A stretch of 64,000 nt of DNA from Leucobacter sp. Psy1 (GTDB lineage Bacteria > Actinomycetota > Actinomycetes > Actinomycetales > Microbacteriaceae): assembly GCF_020096995.1 (NCBI RefSeq), contig NZ_CP083692.1, positions 1,674,001-1,738,000 on the forward strand, given 5' to 3'. Under the pieces are notes generated by a model. It did no database searches. It was given only the letters and a program-made list of their open reading frames with translations, and was not told the DNA's origin. The stretch's first letter is position 1; each line of letters opens with the position of its first letter. This document shows, piece after piece, positions 7,436-15,317 of this stretch. The position numbers and the translations under genes are program-made.

Positions 7436-9556
7436 CTACTCCTTCGAACTGGTCTGGTCGGTGTCAGGCAGTGTGAAATCATCCTGCCAGTCGGTGATGA
7501 TCGGTTCATCCTCGCCCGTCGAAGCATCGACCACTCCGTCTGATATGCGCAGGTACTCGAGATGGGACTCGAAGTGCCCGATAACGTCGGCGATGAGACG
7601 GTCGGAGCTGTACCCGTACACGTCGTAACCGTGGGAGCCCGAGGCCGAGAACACCTCGAGCCGGTAGTAGTGCTCCTCGCCGCGCTTCCGAGCCGGGGCG
7701 AAGGTCGGGGTCTCGTGCGCAACCGGGTAGATCTGGTAGCTGAACGACTGGTGGTCGTCGAGCCTCGCGCTGATGAGCAGCGAATCTACGTCGGGGACGG
7801 GGCATTCGCCGCGCTCGACCAGGCAGTCCACACCGGCCTGCTCGAGTTCGGACCTGACCTCCTCCAGCGCAGGTTCCGCTATGCCGTTCAAGTACTGCGA
7901 GACCTGCGCCGCTGACGGGTACACCGTCGACTGCCGCAGGCGCTTCCGCCAGTTGGACTCGGCGTGACCGAAGCGAATAGGCATGGTCGCGGTGTACCCC
8001 TCGCGATGCTGTGACTCGTTCCGCAGGGCACGGAACATCGAGATCATGACCAGGTACAGGAGGAGTGAGACTGGGAGACCAATGACCACGGTTGCCGCCT
8101 GGAGGGTCGGCACGCCGCCGACGAGCAGCATCGCGAGCGTGAGGAGGCCCGTGGCGAGCGCCCAGAAGATGCGCAGGCTCTTCGCCGCATCCTGCTTCGG
8201 ATCGTCGATCTTCGACGACAGGTTCGCGAGCACCAGCGCACCGGAGTCGGCCGACGTGACATAGAACAGCAGGCCGGTCAGGAGCGCAACGGCGATGACC
8301 ACCGGCGCGCCGGGGTACTGCTGCAGCAGGTCGAAGAACGCTTGCTCCGGAACGGATACCGCAGTCTCGGCGAACTCGCGGTCGCCTCCGACGACGAGTT
8401 CGAGAGCGGAGTTCCCCAGGATCGAGATGAAGATCGCGATGAATGCGAAGGGAATGACGAGTACGCCGACGACGAACTGGCGCAGACTCCGGCCCCGCGA
8501 GATGCGTGCCAGGAACAGTCCGACGAACGGCGCCCAGGCAACCCACCAGGCCCAGAAGAAGAGCGTCCACGCCTGCATCCAGTCGTCGGGCCGGTCCCAG
8601 GCGTAGGTATCGAGCACCATGCTCGGGAAGCGTGAGATGAAGTCGCCGACGTTCATGACGAAGCCGTCGAACAGTCGACGGGTTTCGCCCGTGATGAGGA
8701 TCCAGAGCAGCAGCAGCACCGCGAGAACGACGTTCGCCTCAGAGAGGCGCCGAATGCCCTTCTCGACGCCCGAGACCGTCGAGATCGTCGCCATCGCTAC
8801 CGCCAGCACGATGAGCGCGATCTGCATCGCCACTCCGTTCGGCGTGCCGATGAGGACGTGGAGGCCGTACGCGAGCTGGACCACGCCGATACCCAGGGTC
8901 ACCGAGATACCGAAAACAGTGCCGAGAACCGCCAGAATGTCGACCGAATGGCCCGCCCACCCGTCAAGACGTTTCCCGAACAGGGGCGTCAGCAGCGAGC
9001 GGATGTTCAGCGGGAGATTCCGCCGATAGGCGAAGTAGGCGAACGCGCCACCCATCAGCGCATACATCGCCCACCCGACGGGCCCGTAGTGGAAGAGCGT
9101 CCAGACGATGGCCTGGCGCGCCGCCTCGACCGTCTCGGCTTCGCCCGCGGGCGGGCCGGTGTACTGCGCAACCGGCTCGGCGACCGCGAAGAACATGAGG
9201 TCGATACCGATGCCTGCGGCGAACAGCATCGAGGCCCAGGTGAAGAGATTGAACTGCGGCTTCGAGTGATCGGGGCCGAGCTTCGTCTTCCCCGACGAGG
9301 AGAAGGCGAGGAAGAGCGTGAAGGCCACCACCACGCCAGCAGTCAAGATGAAGTACCACCCGAAGGTCGTAGACGCCCAGACCACGGCGTTCCCGATGAC
9401 CGCGCCGGCCTGATCCGGTGCGAGCATCGCCCAGAGGGCGATGGCGATGATCGCGGTGCCAGAGCCGATGAGGACGGGCCAGCGGATGCGAGCCTCCGCG
9501 GTCGGTACTGACCCGGTTGTGCCGTGCTGGGCAGAGATGCTTTCCATATTGGGCAT
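7436..9556 (-). CDS. betT: BCCT family choline/betaine transporter
   Basis: A 706-residue betaine/choline/carnitine transporter. It has about 12 hydrophobic membrane segments, with the conserved tryptophan-rich stretch WTLFFWAWWVAWAPFVG and the LFHYGPVGWAMYAL region of the substrate site. A hydrophilic cytoplasmic C-terminus of about 170 residues, longer than in many BCCT members, resembles the osmosensing tail of BetT. It is predicted to import choline for the two oxidising enzymes downstream. The ATG at 9556 is preceded by GGGAAGG. A TATGTT box about 55 bp upstream (9616-9611) is a possible -10. It is divergent from gluQRS. Confidence 0.9.
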   Translation of the reverse strand: MPNMESISAQHGTTGSVPTAEARIRWPVLIGSGTAIIAIALWAMLAPDQAGAVIGNAVVWASTTFGWYFILTAGVVVAFTLFLAFSSSGKTKLGPDHSKPQFNLFTWASMLFAAGIGIDLMFFAVAEPVAQYTGPPAGEAETVEAARQAIVWTLFHYGPVGWAMYALMGGAFAYFAYRRNLPLNIRSLLTPLFGKRLDGWAGHSVDILAVLGTVFGISVTLGIGVVQLAYGLHVLIGTPNGVAMQIALIVLAVAMATISTVSGVEKGIRRLSEANVVLAVLLLLWILITGETRRLFDGFVMNVGDFISRFPSMVLDTYAWDRPDDWMQAWTLFFWAWWVAWAPFVGLFLARISRGRSLRQFVVGVLVIPFAFIAIFISILGNSALELVVGGDREFAETAVSVPEQAFFDLLQQYPGAPVVIAVALLTGLLFYVTSADSGALVLANLSSKIDDPKQDAAKSLRIFWALATGLLTLAMLLVGGVPTLQAATVVIGLPVSLLLYLVMISMFRALRNESQHREGYTATMPIRFGHAESNWRKRLRQSTVYPSAAQVSQYLNGIAEPALEEVRSELEQAGVDCLVERGECPVPDVDSLLISARLDDHQSFSYQIYPVAHETPTFAPARKRGEEHYYRLEVFSASGSHGYDVYGYSSDRLIADVIGHFESHLEYLRISDGVVDASTGEDEPIITDWQDDFTLPDTDQTSSKE

Positions 9557-9686
9557 AGTGCCTTCCCACCGCCCGGATCGGATCAGGGCAGCTGTGCCGA
9601 TGCTGCAAAGAACATAACAGAGTCCGCGCAGGCGCCCGGCGACCTTCGCGGAACCGTTGCCGATCGGTGACCGGCCTCGATCGCAG

Positions 9687-9698
9687 TAGCCTGGACGA
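9687..9698 (+). promoter_or_regulatory. Leaderless promoter -10 of gluQRS
   Basis: TAGCCT at 9687-9692 is 6 nt before the ATG at 9699, with no ribosome-binding site between. Confidence 0.5.
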
Positions 9699-10652
9699 AT
9701 GGACAACAGCGGAAGCCTGCGGGGCGCTGGGAGATACGCCCCCACCCCCTCGGGCGACCTGCACCTCGGAAATCTCCGTACGGCGCTGCTCGCCTGGTTG
9801 TTCGCACGCACCTCGGGCCGGGCGTTTCTCATGCGCATCGAAGATCTCGATCGCGCCAGGGACGCGGGAAGCGCGGAGCAGCAGCTCGCCGATCTCTCGG
9901 CGATCGGCATCGACTGGGTTGGCGAAGCCATGAGGCAGTCCGCCCAGGCGGAGGCGCACGCCGCGGCCATCGAGCGCTTGCGCGCGAGCGGCCTCGTCTA
10001 CGAGTGCACCTGTACCCGACGCGAGATCCAGGCCGCGCCGTCCGCCCCGCACGGGGCTCCCGGCGCATACCCCGGCACCTGCAGGGAACTGAGCGACGCC
10101 GAACGGCGGGCCGCCCGCCAACGCATCGCCCCGCGTCATCCTGCGCTGCGGCTCCGCGCTCCGGAGGAGTATCTGCGCGGCGGAGTCGCATTCCACGACA
10201 GAGTGCTCGGCGAACGTCGCGGGGACGTGGACGATCTGGTGCTGCAGCGCGGCGACGGCACGGTCGCCTACAACCTCGCCGTCGTGGTCGATGACGCGGC
10301 GTCCGGCGTCGATCAAGTGGTGCGCGGCGACGACCTCGCCCCGTCCACGCCGCGTCAGGTGATGCTGCAGCGTCTCCTCGGGCTCCCCACGCCCGAATAC
10401 GCGCATGTGCCTCTGGTGCTCGGGCCGACGGGTGCCCGTCTTGCGAAACGCGACGGCGCGGTCACGCTGCGCGATCTCTCCGCCTCAGGCATCGGACCAG
10501 AGGACGTGCTGGCACTCCTCGCACGCTCGGTCGGGCTGGCACGGTCCGGTGAGCGACCGAGCGCATCCGCGCTGCTCGAGCGGTTCGATCCGGCAGTGCT
10601 CTCGAGTGCGCCGTGGACGTTCAGTCCAGACGCACTCGAGAGCGACGGCTGA
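9699..10652 (+). CDS. gluQRS: Glutamyl-Q tRNA(Asp) synthetase
   Basis: A truncated glutamyl-tRNA synthetase paralogue (317 aa) without an anticodon-binding domain. The family attaches glutamate to queuosine in tRNA(Asp). The HIGH-type signature is HLGN (22-25) after PTPSGD. A zinc-binding cluster is formed by ECTCTRRE plus YPGTC, and a KMSKS-like LAKRDGAV sits near the C-terminus. It starts at the ATG 12 nt after the first base of a -10 box. The neighbours (betT divergent, GerW-like protein convergent) are not functionally linked. Whether this organism makes queuosine cannot be told from the window. Confidence 0.92.
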   Translation: MDNSGSLRGAGRYAPTPSGDLHLGNLRTALLAWLFARTSGRAFLMRIEDLDRARDAGSAEQQLADLSAIGIDWVGEAMRQSAQAEAHAAAIERLRASGLVYECTCTRREIQAAPSAPHGAPGAYPGTCRELSDAERRAARQRIAPRHPALRLRAPEEYLRGGVAFHDRVLGERRGDVDDLVLQRGDGTVAYNLAVVVDDAASGVDQVVRGDDLAPSTPRQVMLQRLLGLPTPEYAHVPLVLGPTGARLAKRDGAVTLRDLSASGIGPEDVLALLARSVGLARSGERPSASALLERFDPAVLSSAPWTFSPDALESDG

Positions 10653-10660
10653 GGCTCGGG

Positions 10661-11008
10661 TCAGCGCTTGCCGCGCAGGCCGCGCAGGATGCGGCCGACT
10701 GCTCGACCGGTCACCCAGACGAAGGGGATGCCGACGGCGAGGAGGGCGATCGTGTTCGGCTCGAAGCGGGTCCGCCCGTCGCGCGTGACGTACGCGCCGA
10801 CCGGAACGGAAGCGCCGCCACCGCCGCCTCCGGCGCCTTCGCCCTTGCCCGAGTCGTTCCCTGCGTCGCCTTCACCGCCTCCGAAGCCGTACCAGGTTGC
10901 TGCCACCGGCACGATGGTCGTGCCGTCGACATCGACGGGATCTCCGTAAGCGGAGGAGACTCCGACGGTGGACACGGTGTCTGCGATTTGCTGCGTGAGA
11001 TTGGCCAT
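10661..11008 (-). CDS. GerW/YtfJ-like family protein
   Basis: A 115-residue protein with an N-terminal domain (TQQIADTVSTVGVSSAYGDP), a glycine-rich linker of about 25 residues, a beta segment (SVPVGAYV) and a C-terminal hydrophobic stretch TIALLAVGIPFVWVTGRAVG that could be a membrane segment followed by a basic tail. The pattern matches the GerW (YtfJ) family, named from Bacillus spores but widespread in non-sporulating Actinobacteria. The function is unknown. The ATG at 11008 has a TATGCT -10 box 6 nt upstream. It lies downstream of the SGNH hydrolase on the same strand and converges with gluQRS. Confidence 0.72.
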   Translation of the reverse strand: MANLTQQIADTVSTVGVSSAYGDPVDVDGTTIVPVAATWYGFGGGEGDAGNDSGKGEGAGGGGGGASVPVGAYVTRDGRTRFEPNTIALLAVGIPFVWVTGRAVGRILRGLRGKR

Positions 11009-11020
11009 GCCCTCAGCATA
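11009..11020 (-). promoter_or_regulatory. Leaderless promoter -10 of GerW-like gene
   Basis: TATGCT (11020-11015 on minus) is 6 nt before the ATG at 11008. This suggests separate transcription from the upstream hydrolase gene. Confidence 0.48.
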
Positions 11021-11049
11021 CGGGCTCACCCGGAGCAGGGATAGGCGGG

Positions 11050-11925
11050 CTACGACTCCTGCGGCTCGGCCCCGACGGAGTTGCGTGCGACATCCGATGC
11101 AGGTTCGGCGCTCCCGTGGCGAGCGCCGCGAAGGCTCGTCGCGTCAGGACGCTTCGGCTCGATCCCGTCGCCCGACGACTGGTGCCGGATTCGGCGCAGC
11201 ACCCACGGGACGAGGTGCTCCCTGGCCCAGACGATGTCGCCGCGACGCGCTTGCCGCCAGGTGAGGCTCGGCAGGGGAGGAGGATCCTGCGGCACCAGGT
11301 CGTGCGGCACATTCAGCGCGTCGAGCGCTGCCCGGGCAATGGTGTGGTGGCCGAGCGCGTTGAGGTGCAGCCGATCACCCGACCAGTAGCGCGCGTCCTG
11401 GAGCTCTTCAAGCGCCCACTGATCGACTACCACGCAGTCGTGGCGCCTGGCGATGCGCCTGATGTTCTCGTTGTAGATCGCCACCTTTCCCCTGATAGAG
11501 CGGAACACCGGCTGAAAGGCCACGTCCACACCCGTGAACAGCATGACTGTCGCACCGCCGGAGCGCAGGCGCTCGACGGCGCGCTCCAATTCGGCGGCGA
11601 CCTCGTCGGGGTCCGTATTCGGGCGGATGACGTCGTTCCCGCCGGCACAGATGCTGATGAGGTCGGGGCGCAGCTCGAGCGCCGCATCGATCTGCTCGTT
11701 CGCGATCTGCCGGATCAGCTTGCCGCGGACCGCGAGGTTCGCGTACGCGAAATCTTCGTTGTGCTGCGCCATCACCTCGGCGAAGCGATCGGCCCACCCG
11801 CGGAGACCTCCCGGGCTGTCGGCCTCGGGGTCGCCCACCCCCTCGGTGAAGGAGTCTCCGAGGGCGACGAACCGGCTCCAGGGGAGGTCGATCGGATCCG
11901 GCACCGATACTTGCGAGTCGTCCAT
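11050..11925 (-). CDS. SGNH/GDSL-family hydrolase
   Basis: A 291-residue serine hydrolase of the SGNH superfamily with no signal peptide, so probably cytoplasmic. Block I is ALGDSFTEGVGD (Ser25 nucleophile), block III is GGNDV, and the catalytic Asp-His pair is in SGDRLHLNALGHH. About 60 residues at the C-terminus are charged and probably disordered. The ATG at 11925 is preceded by AGAGGA. Substrates of such esterases/lipases cannot be deduced. It is divergent from the helicase gene. Confidence 0.85.
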   Translation of the reverse strand: MDDSQVSVPDPIDLPWSRFVALGDSFTEGVGDPEADSPGGLRGWADRFAEVMAQHNEDFAYANLAVRGKLIRQIANEQIDAALELRPDLISICAGGNDVIRPNTDPDEVAAELERAVERLRSGGATVMLFTGVDVAFQPVFRSIRGKVAIYNENIRRIARRHDCVVVDQWALEELQDARYWSGDRLHLNALGHHTIARAALDALNVPHDLVPQDPPPLPSLTWRQARRGDIVWAREHLVPWVLRRIRHQSSGDGIEPKRPDATSLRGARHGSAEPASDVARNSVGAEPQES

Positions 11926-12043
11926 TGCGTTCCTCTCGGTCGCCTCGTTCGGGGAGGCGACGTGGTCCTTCCGGCCCTCAGGCAACGCTCGTCGATGATC
12001 ACTCGCTGTGGAGACGCTGTCCATGCGCACCGGTCATTACCGG

Positions 12044-12057
12044 TATTCTAGAACGTT
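12044..12057 (+). promoter_or_regulatory. Leaderless promoter -10 of SF2 helicase gene, overlapping an opposite -10
   Basis: TATTCT (12044-12049) is 8 nt before the GTG at 12058. On the other strand TAGAAT occupies 12050-12045, so two divergent -10 boxes share the same bases. Confidence 0.42.
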
Positions 12058-13869
12058 GTGACAGACGCGGAACTCGAACTCCATCTCCCGGGGACGAGTG
12101 CCGCCGAACATCTGCCTCCCGCCTATCCCGAGCGCGCCGCCAGGGGCACGGCGGGCAACCTCCGCGCCTGGCAGGAGGAGGCGATCCGGCGGTACCTCGA
12201 TACCGAGCCCCGGGACTTCCTCGCATCCGCGACGCCGGGGGCAGGCAAGACGACATTTGCCCTGAGGCTCGCGGCGATCCTCCGGGCGAACCGGACGATC
12301 GAGCAGATCATCGTGGTCGCCCCGACGGAGCACCTGAAGACCCAGTGGGCGGATGCTGCCTCGCGCGCGGGCATCAGGTTGAACCCCGACTACTCGAACA
12401 GCGGCGGACTGAACTACGGTGCCCACTTCCACGGGGTGGCAGTGACCTACGCGCAGGTCGCGATGAAGCCCGTCCTGCACCGGCTCCTCACGGAGGCTAC
12501 CGACACCCTCGTGATTCTCGACGAGGTGCATCACGGCGGCGACGCGCTGAGCTGGGGGGACGCCATCCGCGAGGCGTACGGCACCGCGAAGCGGCGTCTC
12601 TCACTTACCGGAACACCGTTCAGGTCCGACGACGCCCCGATCCCGTTCGTCGAATACGCACCCCAGGGCGACGGCTCGCGCGTGTCGGTGACCGACTACG
12701 ACTACGGATACGGGCGCGCCCTCGCAGACGGCATCGTCCGCCCCGTCATCTTTATGGTCTACGCCGGCAAGATGCGCTGGCAGACGTCGGCCGGCGAGGA
12801 GATGGAGGCGAGCCTCGGGGAGGGCAACACCAAGGACATCACCTCTCAAGCGTGGCGGACGGCGCTCGACCCGAACGGTGACTGGATCGCGAAGGTGCTG
12901 CAAGCGGCCGACCGACGACTGAGCGAGGTGCGGCACCAAATTCCGGACGCCGGGGGACTGGTCATCGCCACCGACCATGCTTCGGCGAAGTCCTACGCCG
13001 CCCAGCTGCAGGCGATCACCGGTGAGGAGGTCGCCCTCATCCTCTCCGATGACGCCGGTGCGAGCGAGCGGATCGACGAGTTCTCAGCGGGAAGCTCGCG
13101 GTGGATGGTCGCCGTGCGCATGGTGTCGGAAGGGGTCGACGTGCCTCGACTCGCCGTGGGCGTGTACGCCACGAGCTCGTCGACGCCGCTCTTCTTCGCG
13201 CAGGCGATCGGTCGCTTCGTACGCTCCCGGCGTCGCGGAGAGGTCGCTTCGGTCTTCATTCCCAACGTCCCGGCGCTCATGCTCCTCGCCGCTGAGCTCG
13301 AGAAGGAGCGCGGTCACGTGCTCGAGGGGCCGAAGAGCGCAGAAGAGATGTGGGACGCGGAGGCCGCTCTCATGGCGGAGGCTGAACGAGAAGATCGGGC
13401 CTCGTCCGAACTCGAGGAGGAGGGGCACACCTATCAGGCGCTCGGATCTGACGCCCACTTCGACCGCGCCGTCTTCGACGGGGCCGAGTTCGGAGGGTAC
13501 GCCGAGGTCGACACCGAGGAAGAGCTCGACTTCCTCGGGTTCCCCGGCCTGCTGGAGCCGCAGGAGGTCAAGGCACTTCTGCAGCAGCGCCAGGCGAAGC
13601 AGGCACGACGCAGTGCGGCTAGGCAGGGGATCGTCGAGCACGCCCCCGAACGGTCCGAGGCTCCCCAGGCGCTGCATCGTACGCTGGGCGAGCAGCGGAA
13701 GCTTCTGAACAGTCTGGTCGGCATGTGGTCGCGCGCCTCAGGAGAGCCTCACGGCGCGGTGCACACCGAGTTGCGACGCGTCTGCGGGGGCCCGGCCGTC
13801 GCCCAGGCATCCGTGACCCAGCTGCAGAAGCGCATCGAACTGTTGCGACGCCGCTTGGGCCAGCACTGA
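12058..13869 (+). CDS. Superfamily 2 DEVH-box helicase
   Basis: A 603-residue SF2 helicase found in Actinobacteria. Walker A ATPGAGKTT is at about 58-66, motif II is DEVH (ILDEVHHGG), motif III-like is SLTGTPFRSD, and motif VI is QAIGRFVRSRR. The C-terminal third (from about residue 430) is acidic then helical and matches no domain I recognise. The substrate could be RNA or DNA. The GTG start is supported by the -10 box just upstream. A tRNA gene follows 100 bp downstream. No partner genes (nuclease, methylase) are adjacent, so it does not look like part of a restriction or defence locus. Confidence 0.85.
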   Translation: MTDAELELHLPGTSAAEHLPPAYPERAARGTAGNLRAWQEEAIRRYLDTEPRDFLASATPGAGKTTFALRLAAILRANRTIEQIIVVAPTEHLKTQWADAASRAGIRLNPDYSNSGGLNYGAHFHGVAVTYAQVAMKPVLHRLLTEATDTLVILDEVHHGGDALSWGDAIREAYGTAKRRLSLTGTPFRSDDAPIPFVEYAPQGDGSRVSVTDYDYGYGRALADGIVRPVIFMVYAGKMRWQTSAGEEMEASLGEGNTKDITSQAWRTALDPNGDWIAKVLQAADRRLSEVRHQIPDAGGLVIATDHASAKSYAAQLQAITGEEVALILSDDAGASERIDEFSAGSSRWMVAVRMVSEGVDVPRLAVGVYATSSSTPLFFAQAIGRFVRSRRRGEVASVFIPNVPALMLLAAELEKERGHVLEGPKSAEEMWDAEAALMAEAEREDRASSELEEEGHTYQALGSDAHFDRAVFDGAEFGGYAEVDTEEELDFLGFPGLLEPQEVKALLQQRQAKQARRSAARQGIVEHAPERSEAPQALHRTLGEQRKLLNSLVGMWSRASGEPHGAVHTELRRVCGGPAVAQASVTQLQKRIELLRRRLGQH

Positions 13870-13933
13870 CGGCACGCCCGGCCGACGCGGCGGAACTGCG
13901 CGGATTCGATCCGCACCAGGATCCGTGCTAAGT

Positions 13934-13939
13934 TATTCT
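13934..13939 (+). promoter_or_regulatory. Possible -10 of the tRNA-Leu gene
   Basis: TATTCT about 30 bp upstream of the mature tRNA 5' end. It implies a short 5' precursor to be removed by RNase P. Confidence 0.4.
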
Positions 13940-13969
13940 CTGTTCGGCCGATGAGGTTCCGGATCATTC

Positions 13970-14055
13970 GCGCGGGTGGCGGAATAGGCAGACGCGCTAG
14001 CTTGAGGTGCTAGTGCCCGTATTAGGGCGTGGGGGTTCAAGTCCCCCCTCGCGCA
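13970..14055 (+). tRNA. tRNA-Leu (anticodon GAG)
   Basis: An 86 nt class II tRNA with a long variable arm. The 7 bp acceptor stem GCGCGGG pairs with CTCGCGC with one G-U, the discriminator is A, the anticodon GAG sits in CTTGAGG, and the T arm is GGGGG-TTCAAGT-CCCCC. It reads CUC/CUU leucine codons. CCA is not encoded (ACG follows), so it needs CCA-adding enzyme. A perfect terminator hairpin starts 12 bp after the gene. Confidence 0.96.
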
Positions 14056-14066
14056 CGCGAATGAAG

Positions 14067-14115
14067 CAAGCCCCTGATCAGAGACAGAGTTCTCGAGATC
14101 AGGGGCTTGTTGCAT
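14067..14115 (+). terminator. Intrinsic terminator of tRNA-Leu
   Basis: The 13 bp arms 14067-14079 and 14097-14109 are perfectly complementary, with a 17 nt loop, followed by TTGC. It lies between the tRNA and the convergent SRPBCC gene, so it may work in both directions. Confidence 0.75.
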
Positions 14116-14143
14116 GCTGGGCGCGGGCTGCGGATCGGCCAGG

Positions 14144-14809
14144 CTAGGCGCCCGACACCTGACCCGCGTAGAACCCGTAGGTGGCATCGGCGGCCGCCTG
14201 CGCCGCCACGGGATCCGCGCCCGCAGCCACGTGTGCCGCACCCCAGCGGTCTGCTGCTCCGCGATAGAAGGCACGCCCCTCGTCCGTCGTCGCCCAGGCA
14301 GCGGCCTCGTCGGGGGCGAGTACCCCTTCCACGGCGCCGACATGGAGGGAGAGCCCCAGCAGGCCGCCGTCCCAACCGACACCGGTCGCGCCGGGCCCGA
14401 AGGTCTCCCACATACCGTCGGGGAAGTCCGCGACGCGTGCGATGTGCTCGAGCTCGAACCGAGTCTCCTCAGCCCCCTCTGCCGCGAGGCGAACATTCAC
14501 CCACGAGACGCCGCCCCCGAACTCCCAGGTGATCGCGTATGCGGCGACACCGCCCGACGGAGTCGTGCACGAGATGACCTCACCGCCGGCGTTACCCTGG
14601 AGCTGATAGCGGCCTCCCACCGACAGGTCCCCGCTCACTGGGAGGAACCAGCGCGCGATGCGCTCCGCAGTCGTCGTCGCCTCCCAGAGGTCCTCGATTC
14701 CAGTGGGGTACGTCTGTGCGATCGTCTGCACGCGCACGGGCGCACCGTCGACCTCTTCAGCGCGAACGGTGCGCGTGACGGCGGCGATCTGAGCGGGGAC
14801 GTCAACCAT
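14144..14809 (-). CDS. SRPBCC (AHSA1-type) family protein
   Basis: A 221-residue START-like protein. The segment TYPTGIEDLWEATTTAERIARWFLPVSGDLSVGG is the AHSA1 signature region, and the C-terminal half (about residues 130-221) is a helical extension. The family binds hydrophobic ligands or acts as co-chaperone-like factors; the actual ligand is unknown. It starts with an ATG at 14809, overlapping the stop of the ArsR gene by 8 bp, so the two are translationally coupled. ArsR plus SRPBCC pairs are common in Actinobacteria. Confidence 0.85.
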   Translation of the reverse strand: MVDVPAQIAAVTRTVRAEEVDGAPVRVQTIAQTYPTGIEDLWEATTTAERIARWFLPVSGDLSVGGRYQLQGNAGGEVISCTTPSGGVAAYAITWEFGGGVSWVNVRLAAEGAEETRFELEHIARVADFPDGMWETFGPGATGVGWDGGLLGLSLHVGAVEGVLAPDEAAAWATTDEGRAFYRGAADRWGAAHVAAGADPVAAQAAADATYGFYAGQVSGA

Positions 14810-15185
14810 GGTGTTTCCTCTCTTCAGGGGTATCGTCGCAATCAGTGCGACGGGTCTGTGTGCGTCGCTGCCGCTTGCCGCGCGCGACTTCGGTGTCGAG
14901 CGCGGCAAGCGGACCCCGCCAGAATCGCTCGAAGGGCGAGAGCCACTCGCTCGCCTCCGTGAACCCTGCAGGCGCAACCGCGTAGCGGCGATGAGTGCCG
15001 ACAGGTCGGACCGCGGCGAAACCGTGCTCGCGGAGGACGCGCAGGTGCTGCGAGACCGCCGGTTGACTGATCCCGAACTCCTCGGCGATCCGCGTCGCGA
15101 TTTCGCCCGCGGTGCGTTCACCCGTACCCAGCAGCTCGAGGATGCGCCGTCTGACCGGATCACCGAGAACATCGAACGCGTGCAT
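14802..15185 (-). CDS. ArsR-family transcriptional regulator
   Basis: A 127-residue winged-helix repressor beginning MHAFDVLGDPVRRRILELL, with the recognition helix in ISQPAVSQHLRVLREHGF and the wing in RPVGTHRRYAVA. No cysteine-rich metal site (ELCVCDL-type) is seen, so it is probably not a metal sensor; it groups with ArsR proteins partnered with SRPBCC genes. The upstream region has a 16 bp-period ATATAAG repeat over its own promoter, which suggests autoregulation. Confidence 0.88.
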   Translation of the reverse strand: MHAFDVLGDPVRRRILELLGTGERTAGEIATRIAEEFGISQPAVSQHLRVLREHGFAAVRPVGTHRRYAVAPAGFTEASEWLSPFERFWRGPLAALDTEVARGKRQRRTQTRRTDCDDTPEERKHHG

Positions 15186-15234
15186 AGAGCCATATTTTCA
15201 GTCGAACTTATATTAGTCAACGCTTATATTTCAG
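15186..15234 (-). promoter_or_regulatory. arsR promoter with direct-repeat operator candidate
   Basis: On the minus strand TTGACT (15220-15215), a 17 nt spacer and AAATAT (15197-15192) end 6 nt before the ATG at 15185, a leaderless layout. ATATAAG occurs twice 16 bp apart, once upstream of the -35 and once inside the spacer, as expected for a repressor site. The region is AT-rich against a GC-rich background. Confidence 0.5.
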
Positions 15235-15260
15235 GACTCGCGCCGGTAAGCGACGGGCAC

Positions 15261-15266
15261 TAGACT
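15261..15266 (+). promoter_or_regulatory. Possible -10 of the metal ABC transporter operon
   Basis: TAGACT about 50 bp before the GTG at 15318. The predicted leader of about 45 nt carries GGAGG at 15309-15313. Confidence 0.4.
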
Positions 15267-15317
15267 TTATGTTCGACGCACCAAACATTTGAATTCGTCT
15301 CATCTCATGGAGGAACA

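Noticed and set aside
10850-10900. Glycine-rich repeat in the GerW-like protein as a possible tandem DNA repeat
   Set aside because: The codons vary, so it is only a low-complexity protein linker.
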